Below, one piece after another: positions 17,316 through 25,735 of a stretch of 64,000 bases of DNA. Both the position numbers and the translations under genes were made by a program. How positions within the stretch are numbered: position 1 is the stretch's first letter; each line of letters starts with the position of its first letter. Source of the DNA: an uncultured Marvinbryantia sp. (GTDB taxonomy: Bacteria; Bacillota; Clostridia; Lachnospirales; Lachnospiraceae); NCBI GenBank assembly GCA_934373455.1, contig CAKRON010000001.1, positions 65,671 through 129,670 on the forward strand, in the 5' to 3' direction. The notes below the pieces were generated by a model. That model saw only the letters and a program-made list of their open reading frames with translations. It was not told where the DNA came from and did not search any database.

Positions 17316-18622
17316 AAAATTACTTCAATTCTTGTTCCGGTTCCTAACTGGCTGTTCATTTTCAGTTTAGCTCCGTGACACTGCACCACATGCTTTACAA
17401 TTGCAAGTCCCAACCCTGTTCCTCCCGTAGATTTGGAACGGCTTTTATCTACCCGGTAAAACCTCTCAAACACTCGCTCCTGATCCGCATGGGAAATACC
17501 TATTCCGGTATCTTCCACCGTCAGACTGACATGCTCCTCTTCCCGGTTCACCGATACTACCACATTTCCATATGGACGATTATAACGTATCGCATTGCTG
17601 ATCAGATTATAGAGCAATTCTTCCATCATCTCTTTATTCGCCTGCATTCTGGTTGCTTTTCCAGTCAGCATTAAGGTTACATTCTGTTTTTCTGCATTGA
17701 CTTGCAGCATATTGACGCATTTTTCAGCCAGTTCGTAAAGATCCACATTCTCCATCGGCACTTCCGTTGTAGCATCCAGTTCCGAAAGACGAAGAATATC
17801 ATTAATTAAGGTCAAAAGGCGCTTGGAACTTTTTGATATTTCTCCTGCGAAGCGTGTCGTGTCATCGCCAGTCGTCATTCCACTGGCAATTAATTCCGCA
17901 TAACCGGAAATTGCCGTCAGCGGTGTCTTTAATTCATGGGATACATTCGCAGTAAATTCCTGCCTCATCTGAGAGCTCTTTACAATATCTTTATGCTGTT
18001 TTCGGATTGTTTCCATAAATGGTTCCAGCTCCCGATAAACAACCTCCACATTTTCATCATCCATATGAGATGCCATATGTTCAATCGGTGTCAGTATACT
18101 TGTGGTAAGAAAATGTGTCAGTATGACACTGACCAGAATCATTGCTACCGACATAATTCCAACTGGTAACGCCAGGGCGCTTAGCATACTCCATGCATTT
18201 CCGGCTTCTTTCGCCACACGAAGCACCTGCCCATTATCCAGACGAAGTGCGAAATAAAATGTTGTCTTATTCATCGTAGCGGAGCGACGCATAATCTCGC
18301 CTTCTCCATTTCGAAAAGCTTCCTGAATCTCAGGTCTTTGACCATGATTATCCAGTTCTCCTATACTGGCATTTGTGTCAAATGCCACCGTACCATCTGT
18401 GTCAATCACGGTAATACGTACATTATCTACCGCCTTCATGGTATAATCCGCTTTCGGATTATCAAATATCCCTGTATTTTTCAATTCATAAGCACAGATG
18501 CGCAAATTCTCCCGCACCTCTTTCTGAAACAGTTCTGAATACACCGTTACAGACAAAATTACTGTAAAAATAATTGCCACCATAGTAATGATGGCAAATT
18601 GAATATTAATTTTCTTTTTCAT
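17312..18622 (-). CDS. Sensor histidine kinase, PhoR-like
   Basis: A 436-residue two-helix membrane kinase: helix 1 near 8-28, an extracytoplasmic sensing region to about 145, helix 2 near 150-172, then the HisKA box NVSHELKTPLTAISGYAEL and a HATPase domain with NLISNAIRYN, VEDTGIGIS and GGTGLGLAIVKH. All catalytic motifs are intact. It overlaps the upstream response regulator gene by 4 nt and is in one unit with a Na/Pi cotransporter gene, which points to phosphate sensing. The substrate sensed is inferred from neighbours rather than from the sensor domain, which is not a recognised type here. Confidence 0.93.
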   Translation of the reverse strand: MKKKINIQFAIITMVAIIFTVILSVTVYSELFQKEVRENLRICAYELKNTGIFDNPKADYTMKAVDNVRITVIDTDGTVAFDTNASIGELDNHGQRPEIQEAFRNGEGEIMRRSATMNKTTFYFALRLDNGQVLRVAKEAGNAWSMLSALALPVGIMSVAMILVSVILTHFLTTSILTPIEHMASHMDDENVEVVYRELEPFMETIRKQHKDIVKSSQMRQEFTANVSHELKTPLTAISGYAELIASGMTTGDDTTRFAGEISKSSKRLLTLINDILRLSELDATTEVPMENVDLYELAEKCVNMLQVNAEKQNVTLMLTGKATRMQANKEMMEELLYNLISNAIRYNRPYGNVVVSVNREEEHVSLTVEDTGIGISHADQERVFERFYRVDKSRSKSTGGTGLGLAIVKHVVQCHGAKLKMNSQLGTGTRIEVIF

Positions 18623-19290
18623 TCGATTCGATACCCCACATTTCGCACAGTTTTAATATGCTTTCCTGCGTCTCCCAGCTTTTGCCGCAGGGTCTTAATG
18701 TGCATATCCAGTGTACGGGATTCCCCTTCAAAATCAATCCCCCACACTTTCTCCATAATATTTTCTCTGGTCATAACAATTCCTGCATTCTGCAAAAATA
18801 ACTTCAACAATTCAAATTCTTTGTAAGTCAGCTCGCAGATCTCGCCATCCAGAGTCACCTGACGTTTCTCACAGTCTAAAGTAATATTCTGGAATACCAG
18901 CTGTTTTTCCTCTTCATCCTGGTTGATTCGGCGTAAAATTGCTTTCACTCTGGAAATCAGCTCCATAATTCCAAAAGGCTTGGTAATATAATCATCGGCT
19001 CCATTGTCCAGCCCCTTCACTTTATCAATTTCTGTCGACTTGGCAGTTACCATAATGACCGGAACCCTCTTCGTATCAGGATTTCTCCGCATTTTTTTCA
19101 GTACTTCAATGCCGTCACTATCCGGAAGCATCACATCCAATAACACCAGATCCGGCTTTCGCTCCTGTATCCTGTTCCAAAAGCTCTTTGCATTTTCAAA
19201 AGAATCTACATGATAACCACTATTCTTTAATGCATAGCTTTCGATTTCGCTGATATTTTTGTCATCTTCTACAATGTATATAACTGCCAT
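18619..19290 (-). CDS. PhoB/PhoP-like OmpR-family response regulator
   Basis: The 223-residue regulator has a fully canonical receiver (Asp52 phosphoacceptor, Thr82, Lys104) and an OmpR-type winged helix with LTYKEFELLKLF and DMHIKTLRQKLG. It overlaps the kinase gene by 4 nt and follows the cotransporter gene by 15 nt. With TTTACA direct repeats upstream of the cotransporter gene, it is the likely Pho-box-binding activator of that promoter and perhaps of the NEW3 operon. It contrasts with the degenerate orphan regulator 1.3 kb away. Confidence 0.93.
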   Translation of the reverse strand: MAVIYIVEDDKNISEIESYALKNSGYHVDSFENAKSFWNRIQERKPDLVLLDVMLPDSDGIEVLKKMRRNPDTKRVPVIMVTAKSTEIDKVKGLDNGADDYITKPFGIMELISRVKAILRRINQDEEEKQLVFQNITLDCEKRQVTLDGEICELTYKEFELLKLFLQNAGIVMTRENIMEKVWGIDFEGESRTLDMHIKTLRQKLGDAGKHIKTVRNVGYRIE

Positions 19291-19305
19291 TTTTCTTTCC
19301 CCCGA

Positions 19306-21063
19306 CTATGGAAGCACATATTGTTTTCTGAATATTTCCCTCTGCTGTCTGAAATCTTCATGATCGCGAATCTCCGTAGAATAGGCATGTGGATCGTACT
19401 CACTTTCATGCATCTGCACCTGATAAGCAGAGATATTGGAGCAATGATCTGATATACGCTCCATATCTGTACAGATATCAGAAAGAATAAATCCCAGCTT
19501 GATCGTACACTGCCCATCCTGAAGTCTTCGTATATGGCGATTTCTCACCTGAATATTAATATCATCTATGACATCTTCCAGTGGTTCCACTTTCTTTGCT
19601 TCTTTTATATTATCTGTCACAAATGCTGAAAATGCAATATCTACGATTTCTTTTACGGAAGCTCTGAAAACAGATACTTCACCCTCTGCTTTTTCTGAAA
19701 AATGCAGATCTTTTTCCTGCATTTCCTTTGCAGCGCGCATCAGACTGACTGCATGATCTGAAATCCGTTCAAAATCTCCGATACAGTGAAGAAGCATAGT
19801 CAGACTTCTGCTGTCTGTGTCCGACAGATTTTTGCTGCTTAACTGAACCAGATAAGAACCGATTTTATCTTCATACTGATCCACAGTTTCTTCCAGCTTT
19901 ACAATCTGTTCTGCTTTCTGTTTGTCATACTCTTCAAACAGATCCATTGCTGATAACAGAGATTCCCTTGACAGATATGCCATACGTTTCGCTGCCACAT
20001 AAGAATATTCTGCAGCCAGCGCAGGTCTTTCCAGGAATCGTTCGTCCAATACCGGGATCTGCATCTCGTGAGATTTTTCTTTATCTTCATGTTTTCCAAC
20101 CGTCAGCTGTGCCAGTTTTACCAGCTGATTGCCAAATGGAAGTAACAGTGCGGTTGTAAAGATATTAAATATACTATGAATGATTGCTATATTAGCAGGT
20201 CCGATGGCATCTGTCAGAAAATCAAATCTCACAAATGCATTCACAGTATAAAACAACGTCATACAGACCACAGTTCCAATCAGGTTAAAATACAAATGAA
20301 TTGCTGCTGCACGTTTGGCATTCTTATTGGCTCCGATCGCCGACATAATTGCAGTAATACAAGTACCGATATTCTGTCCCATAATAATCGGAATAGCAAG
20401 TCCATACGTTACATTTCCAGTTGCACAAAGTGCCTGCAGGATACCTACAGATGCCGAAGAACTCTGGATCACCGCAGTAATAATCATACCTGCCAGCACA
20501 CCAGCCACAGGATTTGCAAATTTCACCAGAATTCTGCCAAACTCCGGTACTTCTGCCAACGGTTCTACTGCACTGCTCATGGCAGTCATTCCGGACATCA
20601 GAATCGCAAATCCTACCATAATAGTAGCTACATTCTTTTTCTTTTCATTCTTAGAGAGCATCAAAATAAAAGCTCCGACAATTGCAAGAAGCGGCGCAAA
20701 AGAAGTCGGCTTCAACATTTGTAAAAAGAAATTGCTCCCCTCGATTCCTGTTAAACTTAGAATCCAGGAAGTTGCCGTGGTACCAATATTAGCACCCATA
20801 ATCAAGCCAACAGCCTGACTCAGCTTCATAATACCGGCATTTACAAAACCGACTACCATAACCGTTGTTGCTGATGAAGACTGGATGACAGCTGTCACTC
20901 CTGCTCCGAGAAGTACCGCTTTCACACGGCTGTTTGTCAGCTTCTCCAAAATTTTTTCCATTTTACCGCCGGATGCCCGAGACAGACCATCTCCCAATAG
21001 TGACATTCCGTACAGGAAAAATGCCAGACCACCTAAAAAAGAAATGACAGAAAATATATCCAT
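19306..21063 (-). CDS. Na/Pi cotransporter family protein with C-terminal PhoU-like domain
   Basis: A 585-residue membrane protein made of two inverted Na_Pi_cotrans repeats, each with a QSSSA motif (VIQSSSATTVMVVGF near residue 60 and VIQSSSASVGILQAL near 195) and LGANIGT/GQNIGT turns. Residues from about 345 onward form a long helical region resembling PhoU bundles. The family moves phosphate with sodium across the cytoplasmic membrane. It is the first gene of a unit with the response regulator and kinase, under a promoter carrying Pho-box-like repeats. AAAGGAG precedes the ATG. Confidence 0.93.
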   Translation of the reverse strand: MDIFSVISFLGGLAFFLYGMSLLGDGLSRASGGKMEKILEKLTNSRVKAVLLGAGVTAVIQSSSATTVMVVGFVNAGIMKLSQAVGLIMGANIGTTATSWILSLTGIEGSNFFLQMLKPTSFAPLLAIVGAFILMLSKNEKKKNVATIMVGFAILMSGMTAMSSAVEPLAEVPEFGRILVKFANPVAGVLAGMIITAVIQSSSASVGILQALCATGNVTYGLAIPIIMGQNIGTCITAIMSAIGANKNAKRAAAIHLYFNLIGTVVCMTLFYTVNAFVRFDFLTDAIGPANIAIIHSIFNIFTTALLLPFGNQLVKLAQLTVGKHEDKEKSHEMQIPVLDERFLERPALAAEYSYVAAKRMAYLSRESLLSAMDLFEEYDKQKAEQIVKLEETVDQYEDKIGSYLVQLSSKNLSDTDSRSLTMLLHCIGDFERISDHAVSLMRAAKEMQEKDLHFSEKAEGEVSVFRASVKEIVDIAFSAFVTDNIKEAKKVEPLEDVIDDINIQVRNRHIRRLQDGQCTIKLGFILSDICTDMERISDHCSNISAYQVQMHESEYDPHAYSTEIRDHEDFRQQREIFRKQYVLP

Positions 21064-21088
21064 TTCAAAACTCCTTTACATTTCATGT

Positions 21089-21163
21089 TCTATATCCACA
21101 GTTAGGTTAACTGTAACATAGCTTTGTAAAGTCTGTGAGTTTTGTATGTAAAATCTATGTAAA
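21089..21163 (-). promoter_or_regulatory. Promoter of the Na/Pi cotransporter operon with a Pho-box array
   Basis: On the minus strand TTTACA hexamers begin at 21163, 21152 and 21130, with a degenerate unit in the 21141 register, giving an exact 11-bp ladder. A further GTTACA (21117-21112) could be the -35, placed 17 bp before TATAGA (21094-21089). This is the standard layout for a PhoP/PhoB-activated promoter: direct TT(A/C/T)ACA repeats running up to or over the -35. The likely binder is the PhoB-like protein encoded in the operon. Confidence 0.65.
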
Positions 21164-21171
21164 GTATTTCA

Positions 21172-21400
21172 CTACTTTTTGATATCTTCTAAAAAAAGGA
21201 GAAACTCACTTTCCAGACTGACATCAGAGGTATCACTTTATAATGCACTGTACTAATCGTCTGCGATATTCTCGTAAACTTCCAGCGCATATGTTCCATC
21301 GCCTCCTGTCAGTGGAAGTACCGTTTCTCCATCTTCCCCTGTTATAAAATACTTATATACTATTCCATCCTGTGCTGACCAGCAGCAGTACCAATGTTAA
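21172..21400 (-). pseudogene. Remnant of a transglutaminase-like exported protein
   Basis: One minus-strand frame reads WSAQDGIVYKYFITGEDG, then LPLTGGDGTYALEVYENI, a TAG at 21255-21253, YSAL, a TAA, then SDTSDVSLESEFLLFLEDIKK and a stop near 21172. The GGDGTY...VYENI followed by an EFLLFL strand resembles the segment ahead of the transglutaminase core in Lachnospiraceae surface proteins. There is no start, no catalytic core, and two in-frame stops. The remnant overlaps the last codons of rsmI in another frame, suggesting a deletion joined the two. Family assignment is from memory of the motif, so moderate. Confidence 0.45.
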
Positions 21401-22213
21401 CAGTGCCTGGTAAATCACTCTCTTCGGCACTCCTCTGTCTTTTGCAACTTTCTTCATTGCTTCTTTTTTATCAATACCCTGAGATAAATAGTGATCCATG
21501 TGTTCTTCCACACTTAATTCTTCCCATTTCTCTCTGGATTCTTTTTCCATTTCCTGATGACTTTTTCCTTCAATTACAATGACACATTCCCCTTTCGGGT
21601 CTGTCTCGCGAAAATGTTCTAAAGCCTCACTCAATGTAGTGGTAAAAGCTGTCTCATGTTTCTTTGTCAGTTCTCTGCAGATCGTTGCTCTGCGGTCTCC
21701 CAGCGTATTCAGCAATTCTTCCAATGTACGCACCAGTCTGTGAGGTGCTTCATATATAATCATAGTTCTGGATTCTTGCTTCAGTTCTTCCAGAATCACC
21801 TGTTTCTCTTTCTTATCTGGCGGAAGAAATGCTTCAAAACAAAATCTTCTGGTAGACAGTCCGGAAAGTGTCAGTGCTGTAATGCAGGCCGCTGCCCCCG
21901 GAAGGGATGTTACTTCAATTCCCGCCTCATAACACAGGCGAACCAGATCTTCCCCCGGATCGGAAATTCCCGGCGTACCGGCATCTGTAATCAATGCTAC
22001 ATTCTTTCCTTCCTTCATCTGTTCGATCAGATAATAAGCTTTCTCTATACGGTTATACTCATGATAACTGGTCATGGGTGTCTTAATTTCAAAATGATTC
22101 AACAGTTTGATACTATTACGGGTATCCTCTGCTGCAATCAAATCCACTTCTTTCAAGGTACGCAGCACACGCAAGGTAATATCTTCCAGATTACCAATCG
22201 GTGTTGCACACAA
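21353..22213 (-). CDS. rsmI: 16S rRNA (cytidine(1402)-2'-O)-methyltransferase
   Basis: The 286-residue protein is a clear RsmI/YraL member: CATPIGNLEDITLRVLRTL at the start, AEDTRNSIKLLNHF, ITDAGTPGISDPGEDLV and PGAAACITALTLSGL, all of the tetrapyrrole-methylase fold. It 2'-O-methylates C1402 of 16S rRNA. The called start is a TTG at 22213 with AGGG 10 nt upstream, but homologues usually have a few more residues (an LYL strand) before CATPIGN. A better GGGAGG at 22246-22241 would serve codons GTC/ACG, neither a usual start. The last 14 residues (TLVLLLVSTGWNSI) look like read-in to the adjacent remnant. Confidence 0.93.
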   Translation of the reverse strand: MCATPIGNLEDITLRVLRTLKEVDLIAAEDTRNSIKLLNHFEIKTPMTSYHEYNRIEKAYYLIEQMKEGKNVALITDAGTPGISDPGEDLVRLCYEAGIEVTSLPGAAACITALTLSGLSTRRFCFEAFLPPDKKEKQVILEELKQESRTMIIYEAPHRLVRTLEELLNTLGDRRATICRELTKKHETAFTTTLSEALEHFRETDPKGECVIVIEGKSHQEMEKESREKWEELSVEEHMDHYLSQGIDKKEAMKKVAKDRGVPKRVIYQALLTLVLLLVSTGWNSI

Positions 22214-22254
22214 ATATAATTTTCCCTGCGTGACGTTACGCCTCCCTTCTCTTA

Positions 22255-22992
22255 TCAGTATCCATAGATATCATATATTTCATCTGTGTATACGCCAGGT
22301 TTCTGATATACAATCAACGGCTTTTCTACCGTGATTCTTGGTCTTCCGCCCTTTAAACCTTCTATTAACACCATATTAGGTTCTTTATCTGCAAAAGGAT
22401 ATACCAGTTTCATCCTCTTTGGCTCCAGGCGATATCGATTCATCATCACCATAATCTCTGCCAGTCTGAATGGACGATGCACCATATAAAATCTGCCATT
22501 CTCTTTTAACAGAGCTGATGCCTGAGAGATCACATCTTCCAGTGTACAGAGAATCTCATGTCGGGCAATCGCCTTTGGCATGTCCGGATTCACCAGTCCA
22601 TGCTGTCCTGTCATATAAGGTGGATTGGATGTAACCACATCAAAAGATGCCTTGCCAAATAAATCTGTGGCTTCTTTGATATCTCCTTTTACAATCGACA
22701 CTTTCTGATCCAGATCATTCAGTCTGACACTTCGTCTTGCCATGTCGGCACTGGTTTCCTGAATCTCTAATCCTGTAAAGTGTTCGCCTTCCGTCTTTGC
22801 TTCCAGTAAAATAGGAATAATTCCTGTCCCGGTTCCCAGATCCAATGCCTGTTCTCCTTTTTTTACTCTGGCAAATCCGGACAGAAGCACTGCATCCATT
22901 CCAAAACAAAATCCATTTTCATTCTGAATAATCTGATAACCATTTCTCTGCAGTTCGTCAATTCGTTCTCCCGGTTTCAGTTCTATATTCAT
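22255..22992 (-). CDS. trmN6: tRNA1(Val) (adenine(37)-N6)-methyltransferase-like protein
   Basis: This 245-residue SAM-dependent methyltransferase has motif I DLGTGTGIIPILL near residue 50 and the amino-methylase motif SNPPYMTG near 125, as in TrmN6/YfiC/YabB proteins that methylate adenine 37 of tRNA. It overlaps ricT by 4 nt and is followed by rsmI 41 nt later, the usual RNA-modification pairing in Clostridia. The tRNA target is assumed from the family. Confidence 0.88.
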   Translation of the reverse strand: MNIELKPGERIDELQRNGYQIIQNENGFCFGMDAVLLSGFARVKKGEQALDLGTGTGIIPILLEAKTEGEHFTGLEIQETSADMARRSVRLNDLDQKVSIVKGDIKEATDLFGKASFDVVTSNPPYMTGQHGLVNPDMPKAIARHEILCTLEDVISQASALLKENGRFYMVHRPFRLAEIMVMMNRYRLEPKRMKLVYPFADKEPNMVLIEGLKGGRPRITVEKPLIVYQKPGVYTDEIYDIYGY

Positions 22993-24065
22993 TCCTGTCC
23001 CTTTTCCTGACTGCCTGATTCCTTTTCTTTGCGATTATGATGTCGGTTATTTCGGCGTTCCCGCGGTTCTCTCTGTTCCCTGGACTCTTTCGGTTCTCTT
23101 GGTCCTTTAACCGTTTTCGGTTCCTTCGCCTCTTTCGGTTCCTTCGCCTCTTTTGGCTCTTTTGCTTCTTTTGAATCGTTCACTTCTTTTGGTGCCTTGG
23201 ATCCTTTTTCTTCCTTTGGTTCCCGTTCACTGTCTTTATTGTTTTTGCGTTTTCTCGGCTTAAACTTAAGTTCAGATACCGGATATTCGTTCATTTCTTT
23301 TCCGTCGTCCACTTCAATCAGTACTTTTACCGTCTGACGAAGTACATTCATACTGTGTACTTCTCCTTTTCCTCCATCTGGTAAAGTCACCATATCTCCG
23401 ATCTCTGGAAGACGACTGTTCAGATATTCGTAAGTGTCTTCTTCATTTTTCAGACAACACATTAGTCTGCCGCACACTCCGGAAATCTTCGTTGGATTCA
23501 ATGACAGGTTCTGCTCTTTTGCCATTTTAATAGATACCGGTGCAAATTCTGACAAATACGTATGACAGCACAGCGGACGACCACAGATTCCTACACCTCC
23601 CAGAATCTTTGTCTCATCTCTGACACCGATCTGACGCAGCTCAATTCGCATCTTAAATATAACGGCAAGATCTTTTACCAGCTCACGGAAGTCAATTCTT
23701 CCATCCGCAGTAAAATAAAACAGAAGCTTGTTATTATCAAATGTATATTCAGCATCAATCAGCTTCATATCCAGATTATGCTTCAGAATCTTCTGGTGGC
23801 ATATCGCCATTGCTTCCCGTTCTTTCTCACGGTTGCGCTTTGCATGTTCATCATCTTCCACCGTCGCCACCCGAAGTACCGGTTTCAACGGCTGCACCAC
23901 CTCTTCTTTTGATATTTCTCTTGTCCCAACTACTACAAGACCATATTCAGTCCCACGGGCAGTTTCTACGATTACATGCTGTCCGCGTTTAATTTCCATA
24001 TTTTTCGGATCGAAATAATATACCTTTCCTGCTGTACGGAAACGGACCCCTATAATTTTTGTCAT
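22989..24065 (-). CDS. ricT: RicT/YaaT-family regulatory iron-sulfur protein (PSP1 domain)
   Basis: A 358-residue protein with the PSP1 domain and the cysteine set CGRPLCC...CGRLMCC near 160-205 that binds Fe-S clusters in RicT, a partner of RNase Y in mRNA maturation and of sporulation control in Bacillus. Residues after about 270 are a charged, low-complexity tail with KEPKEA repeats and then Arg/His-rich sequence. The gene abuts holB with no spacer and overlaps trmN6, matching the conserved holB-ricT-trmN6-rsmI order in Firmicutes. Confidence 0.92.
   Translation of the reverse strand: MTKIIGVRFRTAGKVYYFDPKNMEIKRGQHVIVETARGTEYGLVVVGTREISKEEVVQPLKPVLRVATVEDDEHAKRNREKEREAMAICHQKILKHNLDMKLIDAEYTFDNNKLLFYFTADGRIDFRELVKDLAVIFKMRIELRQIGVRDETKILGGVGICGRPLCCHTYLSEFAPVSIKMAKEQNLSLNPTKISGVCGRLMCCLKNEEDTYEYLNSRLPEIGDMVTLPDGGKGEVHSMNVLRQTVKVLIEVDDGKEMNEYPVSELKFKPRKRKNNKDSEREPKEEKGSKAPKEVNDSKEAKEPKEAKEPKEAKEPKTVKGPREPKESREQREPRERRNNRHHNRKEKESGSQEKGQE
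23115..23186 (-). repeat. 18-bp tandem repeat inside ricT (KEPKEA repeats)
   Basis: Two exact 18-bp copies (23115-23132 and 23133-23150) are followed by two diverged copies (23151-23168, 23169-23186). Each codes for six residues of the KEPKEA type. Because the unit is a multiple of three, copy-number change would keep the frame. It is the only clean tandem repeat seen in the window. Confidence 0.8.
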
Positions 24066-25058
24066 CTATTGATTCTCCTTTATTAAGAGGAACAGTAATT
24101 CCATAGTAAGGTCAAAATTCACATTCGCTGTCAGTCTAGCCTTTGCTTTGCGAATTCCTTCCAGAATCTGCTCCAGACCTTCATAAGAACAATGGCGTGT
24201 CTGAGCCGTAATTGCTCTCACATTTTCTTTAAAAATAATTCCATTGGCATCACTGGTTGCCTTAAAATATAACACATCTCTGAACCACACTGCCAGCAGA
24301 TCCAGATAATCGCGAATATCAAGTTTATATTCAGTGACAGCCTTTACTGCCTGTGAAATCTCTCCGATATCCATGTCCTTTACATGCGTAAGCAGATGTA
24401 TTGCCGCACCTTTGATCTCTGAAAAATACTCAGAAGATGCCAGCCGCTCTGCTTTTCCAATATTTCCCTGGGCAAAAGCCACACAGATATCTGCTTCATA
24501 GTCAGGTATCTGCACATGCTCCATTAAATAATTTCTTACCAGTTCATCGGATGCCGGCTTCATATTCAGCATCACACATCTGGATAATATGGTCGGTAAA
24601 AATGTTGCAGAATTGGTTGTCAGAAGTAAGATTATCACATATTCCGGCGGCTCCTCAATGGTCTTCAGCAATGCATTCTGTGCCTGCTGATTCATCTTCT
24701 CTGCTTCCGGAATAATATATACCTTGTAACGGCTGCTATATGGACGTACCTGTACATCCCCCACAACCTGTTCCCTGATATCATCAACGCTGATGGTATT
24801 TGGTTTGTCATGTGTTACCTCAATAATATCCGGCTGATTGTGTCCTTCTGCCTGTCTGCAGGACTGACACTTACCACATGGCTTTTCTCCTTCCCCCTGG
24901 CACTGAAGAGCTTTGGCAAATTCTCTTGCCAGTGTTCTCTTACCGCATCCTTTTTCTCCGTTGAATATATAGGCATGTGATACCTTATCCATTTTCATTG
25001 CATTCTTTAAATGTTCTACCACATCTGAATGCCCAATAATATGATCAAATCCTGCCAT
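24066..25058 (-). CDS. holB: DNA polymerase III delta-prime subunit
   Basis: The 330-residue AAA+ clamp-loader protein begins MAGFDHIIGHSDVVEHLKNAM and has a P-loop-like GEKGCGKRTLAREFA, a zinc-finger cysteine set (CQGEGEKPCGKCQSC), the PDIIEVTHD strand and the EPPEYVIILLLTTN sensor region. It loads the beta clamp with the tau/gamma and delta subunits. It is directly joined to ricT, as in other Firmicutes. Confidence 0.95.
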   Translation of the reverse strand: MAGFDHIIGHSDVVEHLKNAMKMDKVSHAYIFNGEKGCGKRTLAREFAKALQCQGEGEKPCGKCQSCRQAEGHNQPDIIEVTHDKPNTISVDDIREQVVGDVQVRPYSSRYKVYIIPEAEKMNQQAQNALLKTIEEPPEYVIILLLTTNSATFLPTILSRCVMLNMKPASDELVRNYLMEHVQIPDYEADICVAFAQGNIGKAERLASSEYFSEIKGAAIHLLTHVKDMDIGEISQAVKAVTEYKLDIRDYLDLLAVWFRDVLYFKATSDANGIIFKENVRAITAQTRHCSYEGLEQILEGIRKAKARLTANVNFDLTMELLFLLIKENQ

Positions 25059-25100
25059 GCCTTCTCCCTTCTGAACCGGATCTTCCCGGTTCTTTCACTG

Positions 25101-25697
25101 TTACTTTTTTTGACAAGCCTGAATAAACTCGGTAATTTCATCTACACAGGTCTTTATATCTTTATCATTAGAAAAACGCTCTTTAATATCCGCTTCTGTG
25201 AGATTTTTTTCAGAATAATCTGCCTGATCTGCCAGAAAACGTCTGCACATCTCTTCATATCCAGGCTTTCTCTGCATTTTTTCCCGCTCAAGAGCTCTTT
25301 GCAGCCGAATTCCATCCTCCACTTCCACATAAACCGGTATCACTTTCTCTTTTCCATAATAATCTCGTATCTTCCTGTAAGATTCCAGCGTTCCGATGGC
25401 AATATAGTCCTGTTTTTCTGAATCCATACTCTCATCATCCACTGTAAAATAAGTCCAGATACCATGAACCGTATGATATTCCCGTTTTTCTATTACCTTT
25501 CCTGTCTCTTCCAGGCTCGCAAGTTCTTCTTCTTTTACAAAAAAGTACTCCCGTCCGTTCTCTTCATTGCTTCGAATCGGCCTGGTTGTGTACATTACCT
25601 GCTGATTCAAGTGCAAATCTCCTCTTTTACACAATTCTTTATAAATTGTATCTTTTCCAGTGGAACTTTTTCCTATGATATAAAATAATCTGTTCAT
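25101..25697 (-). CDS. Guanylate kinase-like P-loop kinase
   Basis: A 198-residue protein with P-loop IIGKSSTGKDTIYKEL near residue 8, TTRPIRSNEENGREYFFV (the GMP-binding TTRP-R...G...YFFV pattern) and a helical lid. It resembles guanylate kinase but is divergent in the P-loop (Asp after GK), so it may be a second, specialised nucleotide kinase instead of the essential Gmk. It is placed just before holB, as is common in Lachnospiraceae. Confidence 0.8.
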   Translation of the reverse strand: MNRLFYIIGKSSTGKDTIYKELCKRGDLHLNQQVMYTTRPIRSNEENGREYFFVKEEELASLEETGKVIEKREYHTVHGIWTYFTVDDESMDSEKQDYIAIGTLESYRKIRDYYGKEKVIPVYVEVEDGIRLQRALEREKMQRKPGYEEMCRRFLADQADYSEKNLTEADIKERFSNDKDIKTCVDEITEFIQACQKK

Positions 25698-25735
25698 TCT
25701 GCCTCACTTCATCATACTTGAATTATCGGATAATG

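Noticed and set aside
20176-20724. 182-codon plus-strand ORF inside the cotransporter gene
   Set aside because: Antisense shadow of the Na_Pi_cotrans repeats, with improbable Cys/His-rich composition.
23115-23186. Possible short CRISPR-like repeat
   Set aside because: The units are adjacent 18-bp coding repeats without spacers and lie in frame within ricT.
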